Shown here: positions 52,481-61,204 of the stretch, piece by piece
Position numbering within the stretch: the stretch's first letter is position 1
How the letters are laid out: the number at the start of each line of letters is the position of its first letter
Source of the DNA: an uncultured Lachnospiraceae bacterium
GTDB taxonomy: Bacteria > Bacillota > Clostridia > Lachnospirales > Lachnospiraceae
DNA: 64,000 nt
Direction of reading: 5' to 3'
Assembly (NCBI GenBank): GCA_910587935.1
Contig: CAJUNP010000002.1
Coordinates: 87,455 to 151,454, forward strand
The notes under the pieces: generated by a model
Database searches by the model: none
The model's input: the letters and a program-made list of their open reading frames with translations, nothing else
Told to the model about the DNA's origin: nothing
Translations under genes and position numbers: made by a program

Positions 52481-54805
52481 TTACTGCTGCAGCTTTATGG
52501 TATCCACAATCGACAGTTTTCCGATTTTTTTATTTGGCCGTCGGATCGCCAGCGCCGCAGAGCCGAAACATAAAACGACGATCAGCAACAGAGATACAGC
52601 CGGAAGCTGCCAGCTAATCCCCCATTTACCGGCAATCAGGAACCGGAACATCATTTTATTTAATGGAAGCCCCAGGACGCATCCGGTGACACATCCCAGT
52701 ACTGCATAGGTGACTGCTTCTGCAGCAATCATCTTATAGAGCTGCCCGGCTCCCATACCAATAAAACGCATCACGCCATACTGCCGTGTTCTTGCCACCA
52801 CACTGGCATTCATACTGTTAAATATATTGAACACGGTAATCAGCGCAATGATGAGCAGGAACCCGTAAATGAACACCGCTCCTGTATAATAGGAATTCTG
52901 GGATTCCGAATTTGACAGCCGTTTATCTGCAATGGAGCTATCCGGTGGAAGGAGGCTTCGTATCGCTGATACTGTCTCGTCACTGCCGCTGCCTGCAAGC
53001 TGTATATCCACAGCTGTATAGCCTGCCATACCAATGCTCTCTGTAAACAGCTGTTCTGAGCATATGATGTATCCAAGGCTTCCGGCCTCACTTGACGCAT
53101 TTGTGGACGAAAGGATTCCCGCAATCCTCACCTGTTTCTCCCCCAAAGGTGTATGGAGCGTCACAGTGTCCCCGGCTTTCCATTGCATGCCATCCCGGTA
53201 GGTGACTAAAACATCCCCAGTCCCTCCTTGCACAGACTCGGTATTCCCCTCATTCAGTTCCTCTTCTGCCCATTTGAACTGACTTTCTTCATAGGAAACC
53301 AGTGCAGCCGTTCCGCTCTCGGTATCGGAAGAAACGGATAACCCGCTATATTCCATTCTTCCGAAGGCACGTTTCACACCCTCCATTTCCGCGATTTCTT
53401 CTATTACAGAAGGCTCCAGTCCTGTAGCAGCTGTCACAGATACATCTCCCGCCCAGGGAGCTAACGCAGGCATGCCCTGATCCAGGAAGACAATCATTAC
53501 CTGGAAAGACAGAAAGAGCATGATGCTGATGGCAAAGGAACAGGTCATCAGGAATAAATTCTTTTTCCCGGACAAAGCATGGAACACGCCCATGCCTGTC
53601 TCCACATGGAACAGCTTCGTATTCGCCGCACGCTTATTCTGTGTCAGCTGGGAGCCTCCGCTGATTGCCGTGACAGGCGAAACCCTGGAGGCCTTTTTCG
53701 CCGGAGAAAGGGATGCAAGGAGGACGATCAGAAAGCCCACCACGCCCCCTGCCAGTATGCCGACGATACTGAATTCAAATAGCGGAACCTCCGAAAAACG
53801 GTCTCCGCTGATGGACCTCAGCAACAGACAGGCAGCCCATGTCACAATCTGGCCTGCCAGCAGGCCGATGGGGACCCCCTTCGCGCTCTGTCTGAGCCCT
53901 TGCAGGATCACAAAATGCTTTACCTGTTTCCTGGATGCCCCCAGGCAGCGAAGTAGCCCATAAAACTGTGTCCTCTCCAACACATTGGTGTTAAAGCTTG
54001 CGGAGATCATCACTGTCCCCGCAATCAAAACAAGGAAAACAAGGATTGCCGCAATCAGATAGAGAGCCTGCATGATATTGCTCTCGCTTTGTCCCATCAG
54101 GCCTAATAAAGCGGTATTTTCTGAAATTTGGCTGTCGGAAAGGCCAAACTGTCCCTTGATTTCTTTTATGGCCTCCTGGATATGGGCGCCATCCTTAAAC
54201 TGGATACGGTAGGTGGTTCCGTCTGCTGCATTTTCATCTGCAATGGCGAGGAAGCCATCCTCACTCAGCGCCATCCCATAGATATCCGCTTTCAGCATAG
54301 AACCCATATCCGCAAGGGTCCCAGTAATCCGGTATTGTTTTTGTGAGCCGTCCGGAACCGTAACCGTTATGCTATCGCCAATTGACAGGCCCAGTTGCTC
54401 CATGGCGCTTTCATTCAGCAATGCCTCGTCCGGCAGGGAAGGGTATACCCCGTCCGTCATTTCCATTTCGGTCAGGGATTCCATTGTTTTTTCATCTACC
54501 CCTACAAAGCTGACGGTTTTGCCGGATAACATCCCCGTGCTGCCCTGATAGACCCATCCTGATAAAGCCACGTCAACCCTTGCCGATACCAGTTCTGCCT
54601 TATCCTCCTCCACATCATGGAGCGCTGCATGGTATTCGCCACCTGTCTTAATAAAATAATTTGTCTGGGAGCGCATCGCCATGTCCGCCATACTGAAGAT
54701 TGCCATCACCAAGCATACGGAAAGCATAATGCACAATACGGAGATCCGGTTGTTTTTTCGGTGGACCCTTTCATACTGGAGTATCAGCCCAAGATAACTT
54801 CTCAT
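52481..54805 (-). CDS. ABC transporter permease (FtsX/MacB type)
   Basis: A 774-residue permease with an N-terminal helix (about 22-45), an external MacB-type domain (about 50-235), three helices around 240-375 (FtsX motif), a further helix near 420, a second external domain (about 440-640) and a final three-helix FtsX block (about 650-760). This is the plan of the large exporters or mechanotransmission pumps that act on antimicrobial peptides or lipoproteins. Its ATG overlaps the ATPase stop codon by 4 bases (ATGA), so the two are co-translated. Confidence 0.9.
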   Translation of the reverse strand: MRSYLGLILQYERVHRKNNRISVLCIMLSVCLVMAIFSMADMAMRSQTNYFIKTGGEYHAALHDVEEDKAELVSARVDVALSGWVYQGSTGMLSGKTVSFVGVDEKTMESLTEMEMTDGVYPSLPDEALLNESAMEQLGLSIGDSITVTVPDGSQKQYRITGTLADMGSMLKADIYGMALSEDGFLAIADENAADGTTYRIQFKDGAHIQEAIKEIKGQFGLSDSQISENTALLGLMGQSESNIMQALYLIAAILVFLVLIAGTVMISASFNTNVLERTQFYGLLRCLGASRKQVKHFVILQGLRQSAKGVPIGLLAGQIVTWAACLLLRSISGDRFSEVPLFEFSIVGILAGGVVGFLIVLLASLSPAKKASRVSPVTAISGGSQLTQNKRAANTKLFHVETGMGVFHALSGKKNLFLMTCSFAISIMLFLSFQVMIVFLDQGMPALAPWAGDVSVTAATGLEPSVIEEIAEMEGVKRAFGRMEYSGLSVSSDTESGTAALVSYEESQFKWAEEELNEGNTESVQGGTGDVLVTYRDGMQWKAGDTVTLHTPLGEKQVRIAGILSSTNASSEAGSLGYIICSEQLFTESIGMAGYTAVDIQLAGSGSDETVSAIRSLLPPDSSIADKRLSNSESQNSYYTGAVFIYGFLLIIALITVFNIFNSMNASVVARTRQYGVMRFIGMGAGQLYKMIAAEAVTYAVLGCVTGCVLGLPLNKMMFRFLIAGKWGISWQLPAVSLLLIVVLCFGSAALAIRRPNKKIGKLSIVDTIKLQQ

Positions 54806-55485
54806 ATCGCTGCCACCCCCAAATCTTTCAGCCTGCCGTCCGTCATGCGCAGCACCCGGTCCGCCCCCTCCGCATGGTTCTCATTGTGGGTGATCATCAG
54901 GATTGTCTGCCTGTACTTGGCTGACATGGATTTTAAGAGAGTGATGACCTCCTGGCTATTTCTGGAATCCAGATTCCCGGTGGGTTCATCCGCCATGATG
55001 ATTGCAGGGCGGGCCGCCAGCGCCCTCCCGATTGCCACCCTCTGCTGCTGGCCTCCGCTTAGCTCACTGGGGAGGTGCTTCCTGCGTTCCTTTAAGCCCA
55101 GGATTCCAAGCAACTCCTCCACATACTTCTGGTCCGGCTTCTGGTAATCCAGCAGCAGGGGAAATGTGATGTTCTGCTCTACATTCAATTCCGGTATGAG
55201 GTTAAAGGACTGGAAGATAAACCCGATATTCTGACGGCGGAATACCGTAAGCCTTTTTTCAGGCATTGAAAAAATGTCCTTCCCGTCAATCAGCACTTTT
55301 CCGGAGGTCGGGTTATCTAATGCCCCCACCACATTTAGCAGTGTGCTTTTCCCGGAACCGGATTCGCCTACGGTTGCGATAAATTCCCCTTTGCCCACGG
55401 AAAAGGAGACATTGTCAAGCGCCCGGACTTCCGCTTCCCCTTTTCCATAAGTCTTACATAGATTCTGTACTTCAAGAATGTTCAT
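54802..55485 (-). CDS. ABC transporter ATPase (LolD/MacB type)
   Basis: A 227-residue ATPase: Walker A TVGESGSGKSTLLNVV, Q-loop IFQSFNLIPELNV, signature LSGGQQQRVAIGRAL, Walker B PAIIMADEPTGNLD and switch ITHNENHA. It powers the adjacent FtsX-type permease. AAGGAG lies 6 bases before the ATG. The 186 bases upstream contain the nested inverted-repeat element at 55520-55648. Confidence 0.94.
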   Translation of the reverse strand: MNILEVQNLCKTYGKGEAEVRALDNVSFSVGKGEFIATVGESGSGKSTLLNVVGALDNPTSGKVLIDGKDIFSMPEKRLTVFRRQNIGFIFQSFNLIPELNVEQNITFPLLLDYQKPDQKYVEELLGILGLKERRKHLPSELSGGQQQRVAIGRALAARPAIIMADEPTGNLDSRNSQEVITLLKSMSAKYRQTILMITHNENHAEGADRVLRMTDGRLKDLGVAAI

Positions 55486-55519
55486 AACTGCTCCTTCCGC
55501 CCGCTTTTGCAGGCATTTT

Positions 55520-55648
55520 ATTCATGTGAGAAGAACCGCTGTACTTGCGATTCTTCCGTGTGTAATTTAGAACTTCTTAGCGGGCGTACTTTGACCGCTT
55601 AGAAGTTCTTTACACACTATATCCGATGCGTCTTACTCTCACATGAAT
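55520..55648. repeat. Nested inverted-repeat element (129 bases) between kinase and ABC genes
   Basis: The outer arms ATTCATGTGAGA (55520-55531) and TCTCACATGAAT (55637-55648) are exact complements. Inside are a hairpin AAGAACCGC/GCGATTCTT (55531-55539 with 55547-55555) and long near-perfect arms, GTGTGTAA plus AGAACTTCTTAGCGG (55558-55583) against CCGCTTAGAAG and TTCTTTACACAC (55595-55617). As RNA this is a three-way junction; as DNA it looks like a miniature inverted-repeat element. It lies in the 186-base gap inside an otherwise tight operon. Confidence 0.65.
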
Positions 55649-55671
55649 CTCATCTTACTATTTTGTAAGAT

Positions 55672-56906
55672 TTACTCTTTTGTAAGATGGAAAAAGCTAA
55701 AGACGAATCTGCTGCCCTGCCCGACCTTGCTGGTTACGGAAACAGTCCCCTGATGGGCTTCCACAATGGACTTTGCCAGCGGCAGCCCAAGACCAATCCC
55801 ATGGGTATCCTGGGAAATGTGGCTCCGGTAAAACCGTTTAAAGATATTATGGATATCCTCCTGGTGGATTCCTTTCCCGTTGTCCTCCACCATAATGTTT
55901 GTAAGAAGCGGCGTCCTCTCCCAGCTGACTACTATTTTCCCGCCTCTCTGGGTATGCTCAAGCGCATTTTTTACCACATTCCCCAAAGCTTCCGACATCC
56001 AGAGGGCATCACAATAAAGGGAGACATCGTGATTTCCAGATAATACAATCTCCTTATCTTCCTGGGCGGCCAGTGTCTCAAAGCGTTCCGTCACGTCACG
56101 CAGGAGCATTTCAATGTTTTCCTCCGCCTTTTCCATTCTGACCACACCTGCGTCCAGCCTGGCTTTTTTAAGAGCGTATAGACTACCTCCTCCACCCGGC
56201 GTATTTCCCGCAGGGATTTCTGGCTGAATGCATGGATTGTTTCGCTGTCCGTACCCTCCTGCGCCATAATCTCATCATACATCTTAAGCGCTGCCAGAGG
56301 TGTCTTTAACTGATGGGAGACATCTGAGATCATATCCTGCAGAAATATGCGTGTCTGTTTTTCATGCTCTGCCTGGGCAGAGAGGATGGCGGCAAGCTCA
56401 TTGATCCTATGGAACAGGCTGTACCAGTCCCCGGTTTCCTCACTGTCGATCCTCTGGTCCGTATCTCCCTCCAGGAACCGGGTAATCACGGTATCCGCCT
56501 TTGCAAGCGCCTTTCTTTGTCTCCGGATATAAATCCAGACTGTCAAAAAAACAGCCGCAAAAACGCTAAAAAGCATACCACCGAGCATAACGGCGATACG
56601 CTTCTGGTAAGCGGCGACAGCGGGAACCATCCTGGGATCTGTATTTTCATGGTAGCCCGCTTCCTTAAGAACCTGCTTCCCGGCCTTCAGGTCAGAGTCC
56701 GTTTTGTCTTTTGTAAATGCGGCTGCTACATTTGAGTCCGGGTGGTTTACCAAATACCCTGCTGTCCCATAATCATGTTCCACCATTGTTTTGTGGAAAT
56801 CATTTGTCATATAGGATAAAAGGATGACCATACCTATCGCCGCAGCCATACAGATGGCAAGCAGCCAACACAGCATCCTCCTTGTTTCTTTTCCCATTCT
56901 TTTCAT
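55672..56906 (-). pseudogene. Sensor histidine kinase, frame broken at an A6 run (possible -1 frameshift gene)
   Basis: Two overlapping frames together encode one kinase of about 410 residues. The upstream frame (56906-56091) has a membrane helix, an external sensor of about 70 residues, a second helix, HAMP and the HisKA motif SDVSHQLKTPLAALKMYDEI. The downstream frame (56145-55672) has the N box LGNVVKNALEH, VEDNGKGI and GIGLGLPLAKSIVEAH. They join at A AAA AAG (56169-56163), where a -1 shift restores KARLDAGVVRMEKAEENI. GGAGGAGGT (56193-56185) lies 15 bases before it. A lost A in the run, a sequencing error or true programmed shifting are all possible. Confidence 0.8.
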
Positions 56907-56912
56907 ATCGCC

Positions 56913-57608
56913 TTACTCTCCAGCCCATTTATATCCAAATCCGATTTCTGTCAGAAGCTTTGTGGGGACATTGGGGTCATCTTCGATTTTTCTCCGCAGC
57001 CTGCGGATATAAACAGAAAGGGTATTGTCATCCACATAACTGCCGTTCCCATCCCAAAGGCGGTCTAAGATCAGTTCCCTTGGCAAAATACGGTTTGGAT
57101 TTTTCAGGAACAGGCAGAGCAGCTTATATTCCACCAATGTCAGTGGCAGTTCTGTTTCTCCCTTCCAGCAGACCCGCTCCGACATATCAATTCTGATCCC
57201 ATTCGATTCTAAAATCATGTCACTCTTATTAAATTGTGCAAAGCGGCGCAGCAATGCGTTGATCCTCGAAAGAACCTCTCCCAATTTAAACGGTTTGGTA
57301 ATGTAGTCATCCCCACCCATGTCCAGCCCTCTTATAATGCTGATCTCTTCATCCGAAGCGGTCAGGTAAATAATCGGGACAGCAGAAGTCTTCCGTACTT
57401 CTTTACAAACATCAAAGCCTGTCCCATCCGGCAGTGTGACATCCAGCAGTAAAAGGTCATACCGGCCGCCCTGGAAGAATTGATACGCCGCTTTTACGGT
57501 ACGGGCATTATCCACCTGAAAACCATTCTTCTCCAGCGTATATTTCAGGCCTTCAATCAAGCTTAAATCATCTTCCACATATAATATCTTTTTGTCTTTC
57601 ATGTTCAT
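56913..57608 (-). CDS. OmpR-type response regulator
   Basis: A 231-residue regulator: receiver domain (KILYVEDDLSLIEGLKYTL, phosphoacceptor Asp in LLLLDVTLPDGTGF, Lys in YITKPFKLGE) and a winged-helix DNA-binding domain (LTLVEYKLLCLFLKNPNRILPRELIL, VYIRRLRRKIEDDP). It is the first gene of the RR-kinase-ABC run. I start at the ATG at 57608, after GGGAAGAAAG; the frame extends to 57767 but overlaps the peptidase remnant. Confidence 0.92.
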   Translation of the reverse strand: MNMKDKKILYVEDDLSLIEGLKYTLEKNGFQVDNARTVKAAYQFFQGGRYDLLLLDVTLPDGTGFDVCKEVRKTSAVPIIYLTASDEEISIIRGLDMGGDDYITKPFKLGEVLSRINALLRRFAQFNKSDMILESNGIRIDMSERVCWKGETELPLTLVEYKLLCLFLKNPNRILPRELILDRLWDGNGSYVDDNTLSVYIRRLRRKIEDDPNVPTKLLTEIGFGYKWAGE

Positions 57609-57624
57609 ACGCTTTCTTCCCTCA

Positions 57625-57921
57625 TTAACGTGAAGTTGTCCTAATATCATGATTTTCAAGTACAATTCCAAAGTGGTCATGAGCCGTGTTATGGAATACC
57701 CTGTCAAAAAGAACAATATCCCCAGCCGCAGGCTGAAAGGTATTGTCATTGCCATTATGATACTCAATGCGGCTATCTGCCTGCGCCCACTCTTCCCAGG
57801 CTATACAACCAGCAAAAGAGCACGAGGATTCTTTCGGCCAGACCGGAATTTTAAATCCCGCTAACACGACACAATGATATACAAATGCCGCACACCAAAG
57901 CCCATCAACCCCCATAAGCAT
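57625..57921 (-). pseudogene. Remnant of a CHAP/NlpC-like peptidase
   Basis: A 98-residue frame that keeps GLWCAAFVYHCVVLAGF, with the likely catalytic cysteine, and GDIVLFDRVFHNTAHDHFGIVLE, with the likely catalytic histidine. The usual N-terminal lead and the strands after IVLE are absent; the frame stops at RTTSR. It looks like the core of a cysteine peptidase truncated at both ends. No convincing ribosome binding site is seen. It lies between a response regulator and an ABC permease. Confidence 0.6.
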
Positions 57922-57937
57922 GTATTATAGGATGCCC

Positions 57938-59158
57938 TTAAAGTATAAAAAATAAAACTATGATTTCCACAGCCAGCAGAACCAACAGGGCATACAGCAG
58001 TATCGGCCAGGCTAAGACTCCCCCCGCGAGCAGGAGCATTACCACCGGAACCACATATTTCCGCGGATGGTGCCACAGGTCGCTTTCAATCTTCCAGCCC
58101 CGGATGGGATAAAACCATTCCAGCAGCACAGACAACACCGCACTCTGCAAGGCAAAGAAAACAGCCCCTGCAATCATATGGACAGTGACGCTGCCGTTTT
58201 GTATCTGCCAGCTACAGAGGAATATCACATCTGCAGCCATATTACAAAGAAAGATAAACAGGCAGTATGGAATGCAAAAGCGCCGTTTCTGTCCGGGCAG
58301 GAAACGGACTGCCTGCTCCAGATCCGGGTCACAGGACAGCAGGATACAGATAGGCGTATTTAAGGATAGAATTGCAAAACCCACCGGAATAACGGACAAA
58401 CCAGCCATTTCGCTAAAAAAATAGGGCAGTACCAGGGCTACGCACCACATTACAACGGTATTAAGCAGATAATTCTTATGGCAGCTCAGATACCGGAAAA
58501 AATACCGCCAAAGTGTTGCCCTTTTCCTCTGCCGGACCACATGGTAAGCTTTACCATGGCTTTTCTTACTCTCCTTCTGATAAAAATCGTATCCGTCTGT
58601 TCTCCATAAAATCAAAACAGCAAACAGACCATTCACAAGCAGCAACAGGCCAACCAGGAGCTCATTTCCAAAAAACAAAATTGCGGACACTATGGCAGCA
58701 GCCCAGAGTCCACCCACATACCAGTATTTTCTCACGGAATAAACCGCGGCAGCCATAAAGACCGCATGGATCATGCAGAGAATCATTCCCACGATCTCTA
58801 CCGGCTTCCAGGCAGAAACGGCCAGCAGGACCGCGAAAAGCAGCCCTGTCTTTGTAAGAACCGTATAGGCACCCAGCATCCCCACATAGGAGAAAACAAA
58901 CTCCCGGCGTCGATGCGGCAGCATCAGCATAGCCGTAAGCTCCACTACGTTATCTTTGGAAGAAAGGGCCTGCCACATCACACCTGCAGTAAAGGCGCTG
59001 ATCATCAGAACCCGGACAAACGATGCAATCTGCACCTGAAAGCCGGCAATGTACAGTCCCCAAAATACAATTACATCCATGAAAAGAGTCCGGGGCAGCC
59101 GCTCATATTTTGCCCCAAACAGCTTTTTGGCAAAGGCTTTACCTGTCATTTTCATCAT
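57938..59158 (-). CDS. ABC transporter permease, multi-pass
   Basis: A protein of 406 residues with about ten to twelve membrane helices (for example LFMDVIVFWGLYIAG, YWYVGGLWAAAIVSAILFF, LLVGLLLLVNGLFAVLIL). I recognise no further domain; its partner is the ATPase gene just upstream. The ATG at 59158 is preceded by GGGAGG and lies within the last codons of the ATPase gene. The longer frame to 59236 is not used. The substrate is unknown. Confidence 0.8.
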   Translation of the reverse strand: MMKMTGKAFAKKLFGAKYERLPRTLFMDVIVFWGLYIAGFQVQIASFVRVLMISAFTAGVMWQALSSKDNVVELTAMLMLPHRRREFVFSYVGMLGAYTVLTKTGLLFAVLLAVSAWKPVEIVGMILCMIHAVFMAAAVYSVRKYWYVGGLWAAAIVSAILFFGNELLVGLLLLVNGLFAVLILWRTDGYDFYQKESKKSHGKAYHVVRQRKRATLWRYFFRYLSCHKNYLLNTVVMWCVALVLPYFFSEMAGLSVIPVGFAILSLNTPICILLSCDPDLEQAVRFLPGQKRRFCIPYCLFIFLCNMAADVIFLCSWQIQNGSVTVHMIAGAVFFALQSAVLSVLLEWFYPIRGWKIESDLWHHPRKYVVPVVMLLLAGGVLAWPILLYALLVLLAVEIIVLFFIL

Positions 59159-59846
59159 GCAGAGCCTCCCGGATATCTTCGGCATTGATTTGCCCGCGTT
59201 CAAATGTCTGCCGGATCCTGCCGTCCTCCAGGACAAATACCCGGTCAGAAGTCAGCGTGATACTCTCCAGGATGTGGGAGGAAAACAGCACAGTTCCATG
59301 CTCCTTATACCCCGAAATCTGCTGGTACAGGTATTCCGTGCTCTGGAAGTCCAGCCCGCCCTCCGGCTCATCCAGAAGGAGCAGTCTGGGTTTCAGGGCA
59401 AAAGCTGTGATCAGGAATGCCTTTTTCCGGTTTCCGGTTGACAGCTCCCTTAACAGGGTATCTGTATACCCTTCAAAATGGAAACCCTGTATCAGCTCCG
59501 ACACATCCGGAACCGCTTTTCCATAGGCGGCACATACATAGGCCAGGTATTCCCGGAAAGTAAAATACGAGAAAGAATTGTCCTCAGCAAACACCGTATA
59601 GCGGCAGAGCTTAAAATCCTGCTTCCGGAAATCCACAGGTGAACCACAAAAGCAGATACCCTCTGAACGGAAGGTAGGGAGCAGTCCGGAAAGCACCTTC
59701 AGAAATGTGGTTTTCCCGGCACCGTTCAACCCAATCAATCCTGTCACTTCATGCTCAGCCAGCGCAAAAGAAAAATCCGAAAGTATCATTTTCTTGTTAT
59801 TGTACCATGCACTTAAGCTTTTCACAGTCAGGAGCGCTTCTCCCAT
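59139..59846 (-). CDS. ABC transporter ATPase
   Basis: A 235-residue ATPase with Walker A GLNGAGKTTFLKVLSGLL, a Q-loop region (CRYTVFAEDNSFSYFTFREYL), signature ELSTGNRKKAFLITAF, Walker B RLLLLDEPEGGLD and switch FSSHILESI. The signature is degenerate (LSTGN instead of LSGGQ), common in single-ATPase drug or lantibiotic-type exporters. The ATG at 59846 follows AAAGGGGGG; the frame to 59912 overlaps a small membrane gene. It pairs with the permease at 57938-59158. Confidence 0.88.
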   Translation of the reverse strand: MGEALLTVKSLSAWYNNKKMILSDFSFALAEHEVTGLIGLNGAGKTTFLKVLSGLLPTFRSEGICFCGSPVDFRKQDFKLCRYTVFAEDNSFSYFTFREYLAYVCAAYGKAVPDVSELIQGFHFEGYTDTLLRELSTGNRKKAFLITAFALKPRLLLLDEPEGGLDFQSTEYLYQQISGYKEHGTVLFSSHILESITLTSDRVFVLEDGRIRQTFERGQINAEDIREALHDENDR

Positions 59847-59847
59847 C

Positions 59848-60024
59848 TTACCTCCCCCCTTTGCCGTCCTTTTCTTTTTTCCATATTGTATATGCGGAAT
59901 ACAGGAAAGCACCTGCTAAAACTATGTAAAGCCCCATCATCGGGAAGTTCCCCGATATCCCGCATACAATGGCTGCAGCCAGCCAGATCAGTCCGATGGC
60001 TCCTCTAATATAAATATGACGCAT
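59848..60024 (-). CDS. 58-residue small membrane protein leading the ABC pair
   Basis: A short gene with two membrane helices (GAIGLIWLAAAIVCGIS and MMGLYIVLAGAFLYSAYTIW) and a basic tail (KKEKDGKGG). AAGGAG lies 8 bases before the ATG, and its stop codon comes one base before the ATPase ATG, so translation is tightly coupled to the ABC genes. I do not recognise the family; a subunit or regulator of the transporter is the natural guess. Confidence 0.65.
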   Translation of the reverse strand: MRHIYIRGAIGLIWLAAAIVCGISGNFPMMGLYIVLAGAFLYSAYTIWKKEKDGKGGR

Positions 60025-60099
60025 GCTCTTATCTCCTTGATCTTTTCTCTACTTACCAAAGCAGTTCCCGACTCTGCCATACCCGTTGTACCAGTATGG

Positions 60100-60618
60100 C
60101 TATTCTAACAGAGCGATCCTATAAATATCCGCCTGTTCTCCATCAATTTCAAAGCTGCGCTCATAGACGCCACCGTTCCGAGTGATTGCTTTTACCGAAG
60201 GTTCATTCTTCTTTTCCACAGAAAGATACATTTCGTTCATCCCCGCCTTTTTGGCAACCTCTAATAATTGCCGCAGCATTTCCGTAGCAAAACCTTTTCT
60301 TCGCTCTGACGGACGGACGCTATAACCGCAATGGCCGAGATCCTTCAGAAAATCGTTCAGCGTATGCCTTAAATCAATGATTCCCACAATTCTATCCTGA
60401 TTATCAATGGCAAAGAATGTGTCTGTTATGACCCAATTAGGATTCACCGTTTCCTTTTTCGTGTTTGCGTCTATGGATCTGCACCATTCTATATAATCCT
60501 CCGTTTTATCAAATAATTCACTTCCGTTAATGACGAATTCCCCATGATCAAAAAATTCCTGTCTGAATTCGGCTGCCTGTTCTTTCCGTTTTTCTGTTGG
60601 TCTGACTAATTGAATCAT
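60100..60618 (-). CDS. GNAT family N-acetyltransferase
   Basis: A 172-residue acetyltransferase. The acetyl-CoA site is LGHCGYSVRPSERRKGFATEMLRQLL, followed by NEMYLSVEKKNEPSVKAITRNGG. The fold matches the YjcK/YkkB-like group that acetylates small amines or protein N-termini; the substrate is unknown. AAAGGAG precedes the ATG. It follows the damaged YoaP-type gene by 3 bases. Confidence 0.87.
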   Translation of the reverse strand: MIQLVRPTEKRKEQAAEFRQEFFDHGEFVINGSELFDKTEDYIEWCRSIDANTKKETVNPNWVITDTFFAIDNQDRIVGIIDLRHTLNDFLKDLGHCGYSVRPSERRKGFATEMLRQLLEVAKKAGMNEMYLSVEKKNEPSVKAITRNGGVYERSFEIDGEQADIYRIALLE

Positions 60619-60621
60619 TTT

Positions 60622-61201
60622 TCACACTCCTTTATCTGCTAAGATTTTATCAAATTTCTTTTCCGACAGGATTTCATGTGTCACAAACTGCCCATCATAG
60701 AAAAGGGAAAAGGTTGTAAAGGGCGAAGGGCATTGATTTGTGTAATACAGCACAAATCCCTCCGGCATATCTTCATGCCTGCCCACGCTATCCCCTGTCT
60801 GAAAGCCCTTATAGCCCATATATTTCGGGTCAGAGAGGAATCCCATCTTTTTCCTGGAGGACAGGATAACAAGCCCCTTTTTTCCTTTCTCTTTACTGTC
60901 CTTGATATATGCATCCAGCAACAGGTTCGAGTATCCATGACCCTTGAACTGTCCGGATACCCACAGGCAGTCAATGTACATATAGCCCTCCGCCTCAATG
61001 GGCGTCCATGCGTATTCCGCAGGGATATACTCAATGAAGCATTTCCCCCCGGACATTGCCTTTTAAGAATACAAGCCCTTCGTCCAGCCTGTCTTTCAGC
61101 CAGTTCTTTTTGGACATGACCTGAGTATCCTTGTTATTGGAAATCGCACAGCAGATGTGTTCCCTATCAAGATTTTCGTGTGTCAGTTTTACAAGTTCCA
61201 T
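60622..61201 (-). pseudogene. YoaP-type acetyltransferase with a frameshift and an internal deletion
   Basis: The true start is the ATG at 61201, 9 bases after AAAGGAGG. The first frame runs through MELVKLTHENLDREHICCA to FLKGNVRG and then hits a stop. The second frame continues from KCFIEYIPAEYAWTPIEA through the GNAT core (GYSNLLLDAYI) to the end. The join is a run of six G (61046-61051 region), where one G too many breaks the frame. In addition, YYTNQCP runs directly into SPFTTFSLFYDG, skipping about 40 residues found in YoaP relatives. Two independent lesions argue for a decaying gene. Confidence 0.72.
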
Positions 61202-61204
61202 ATT

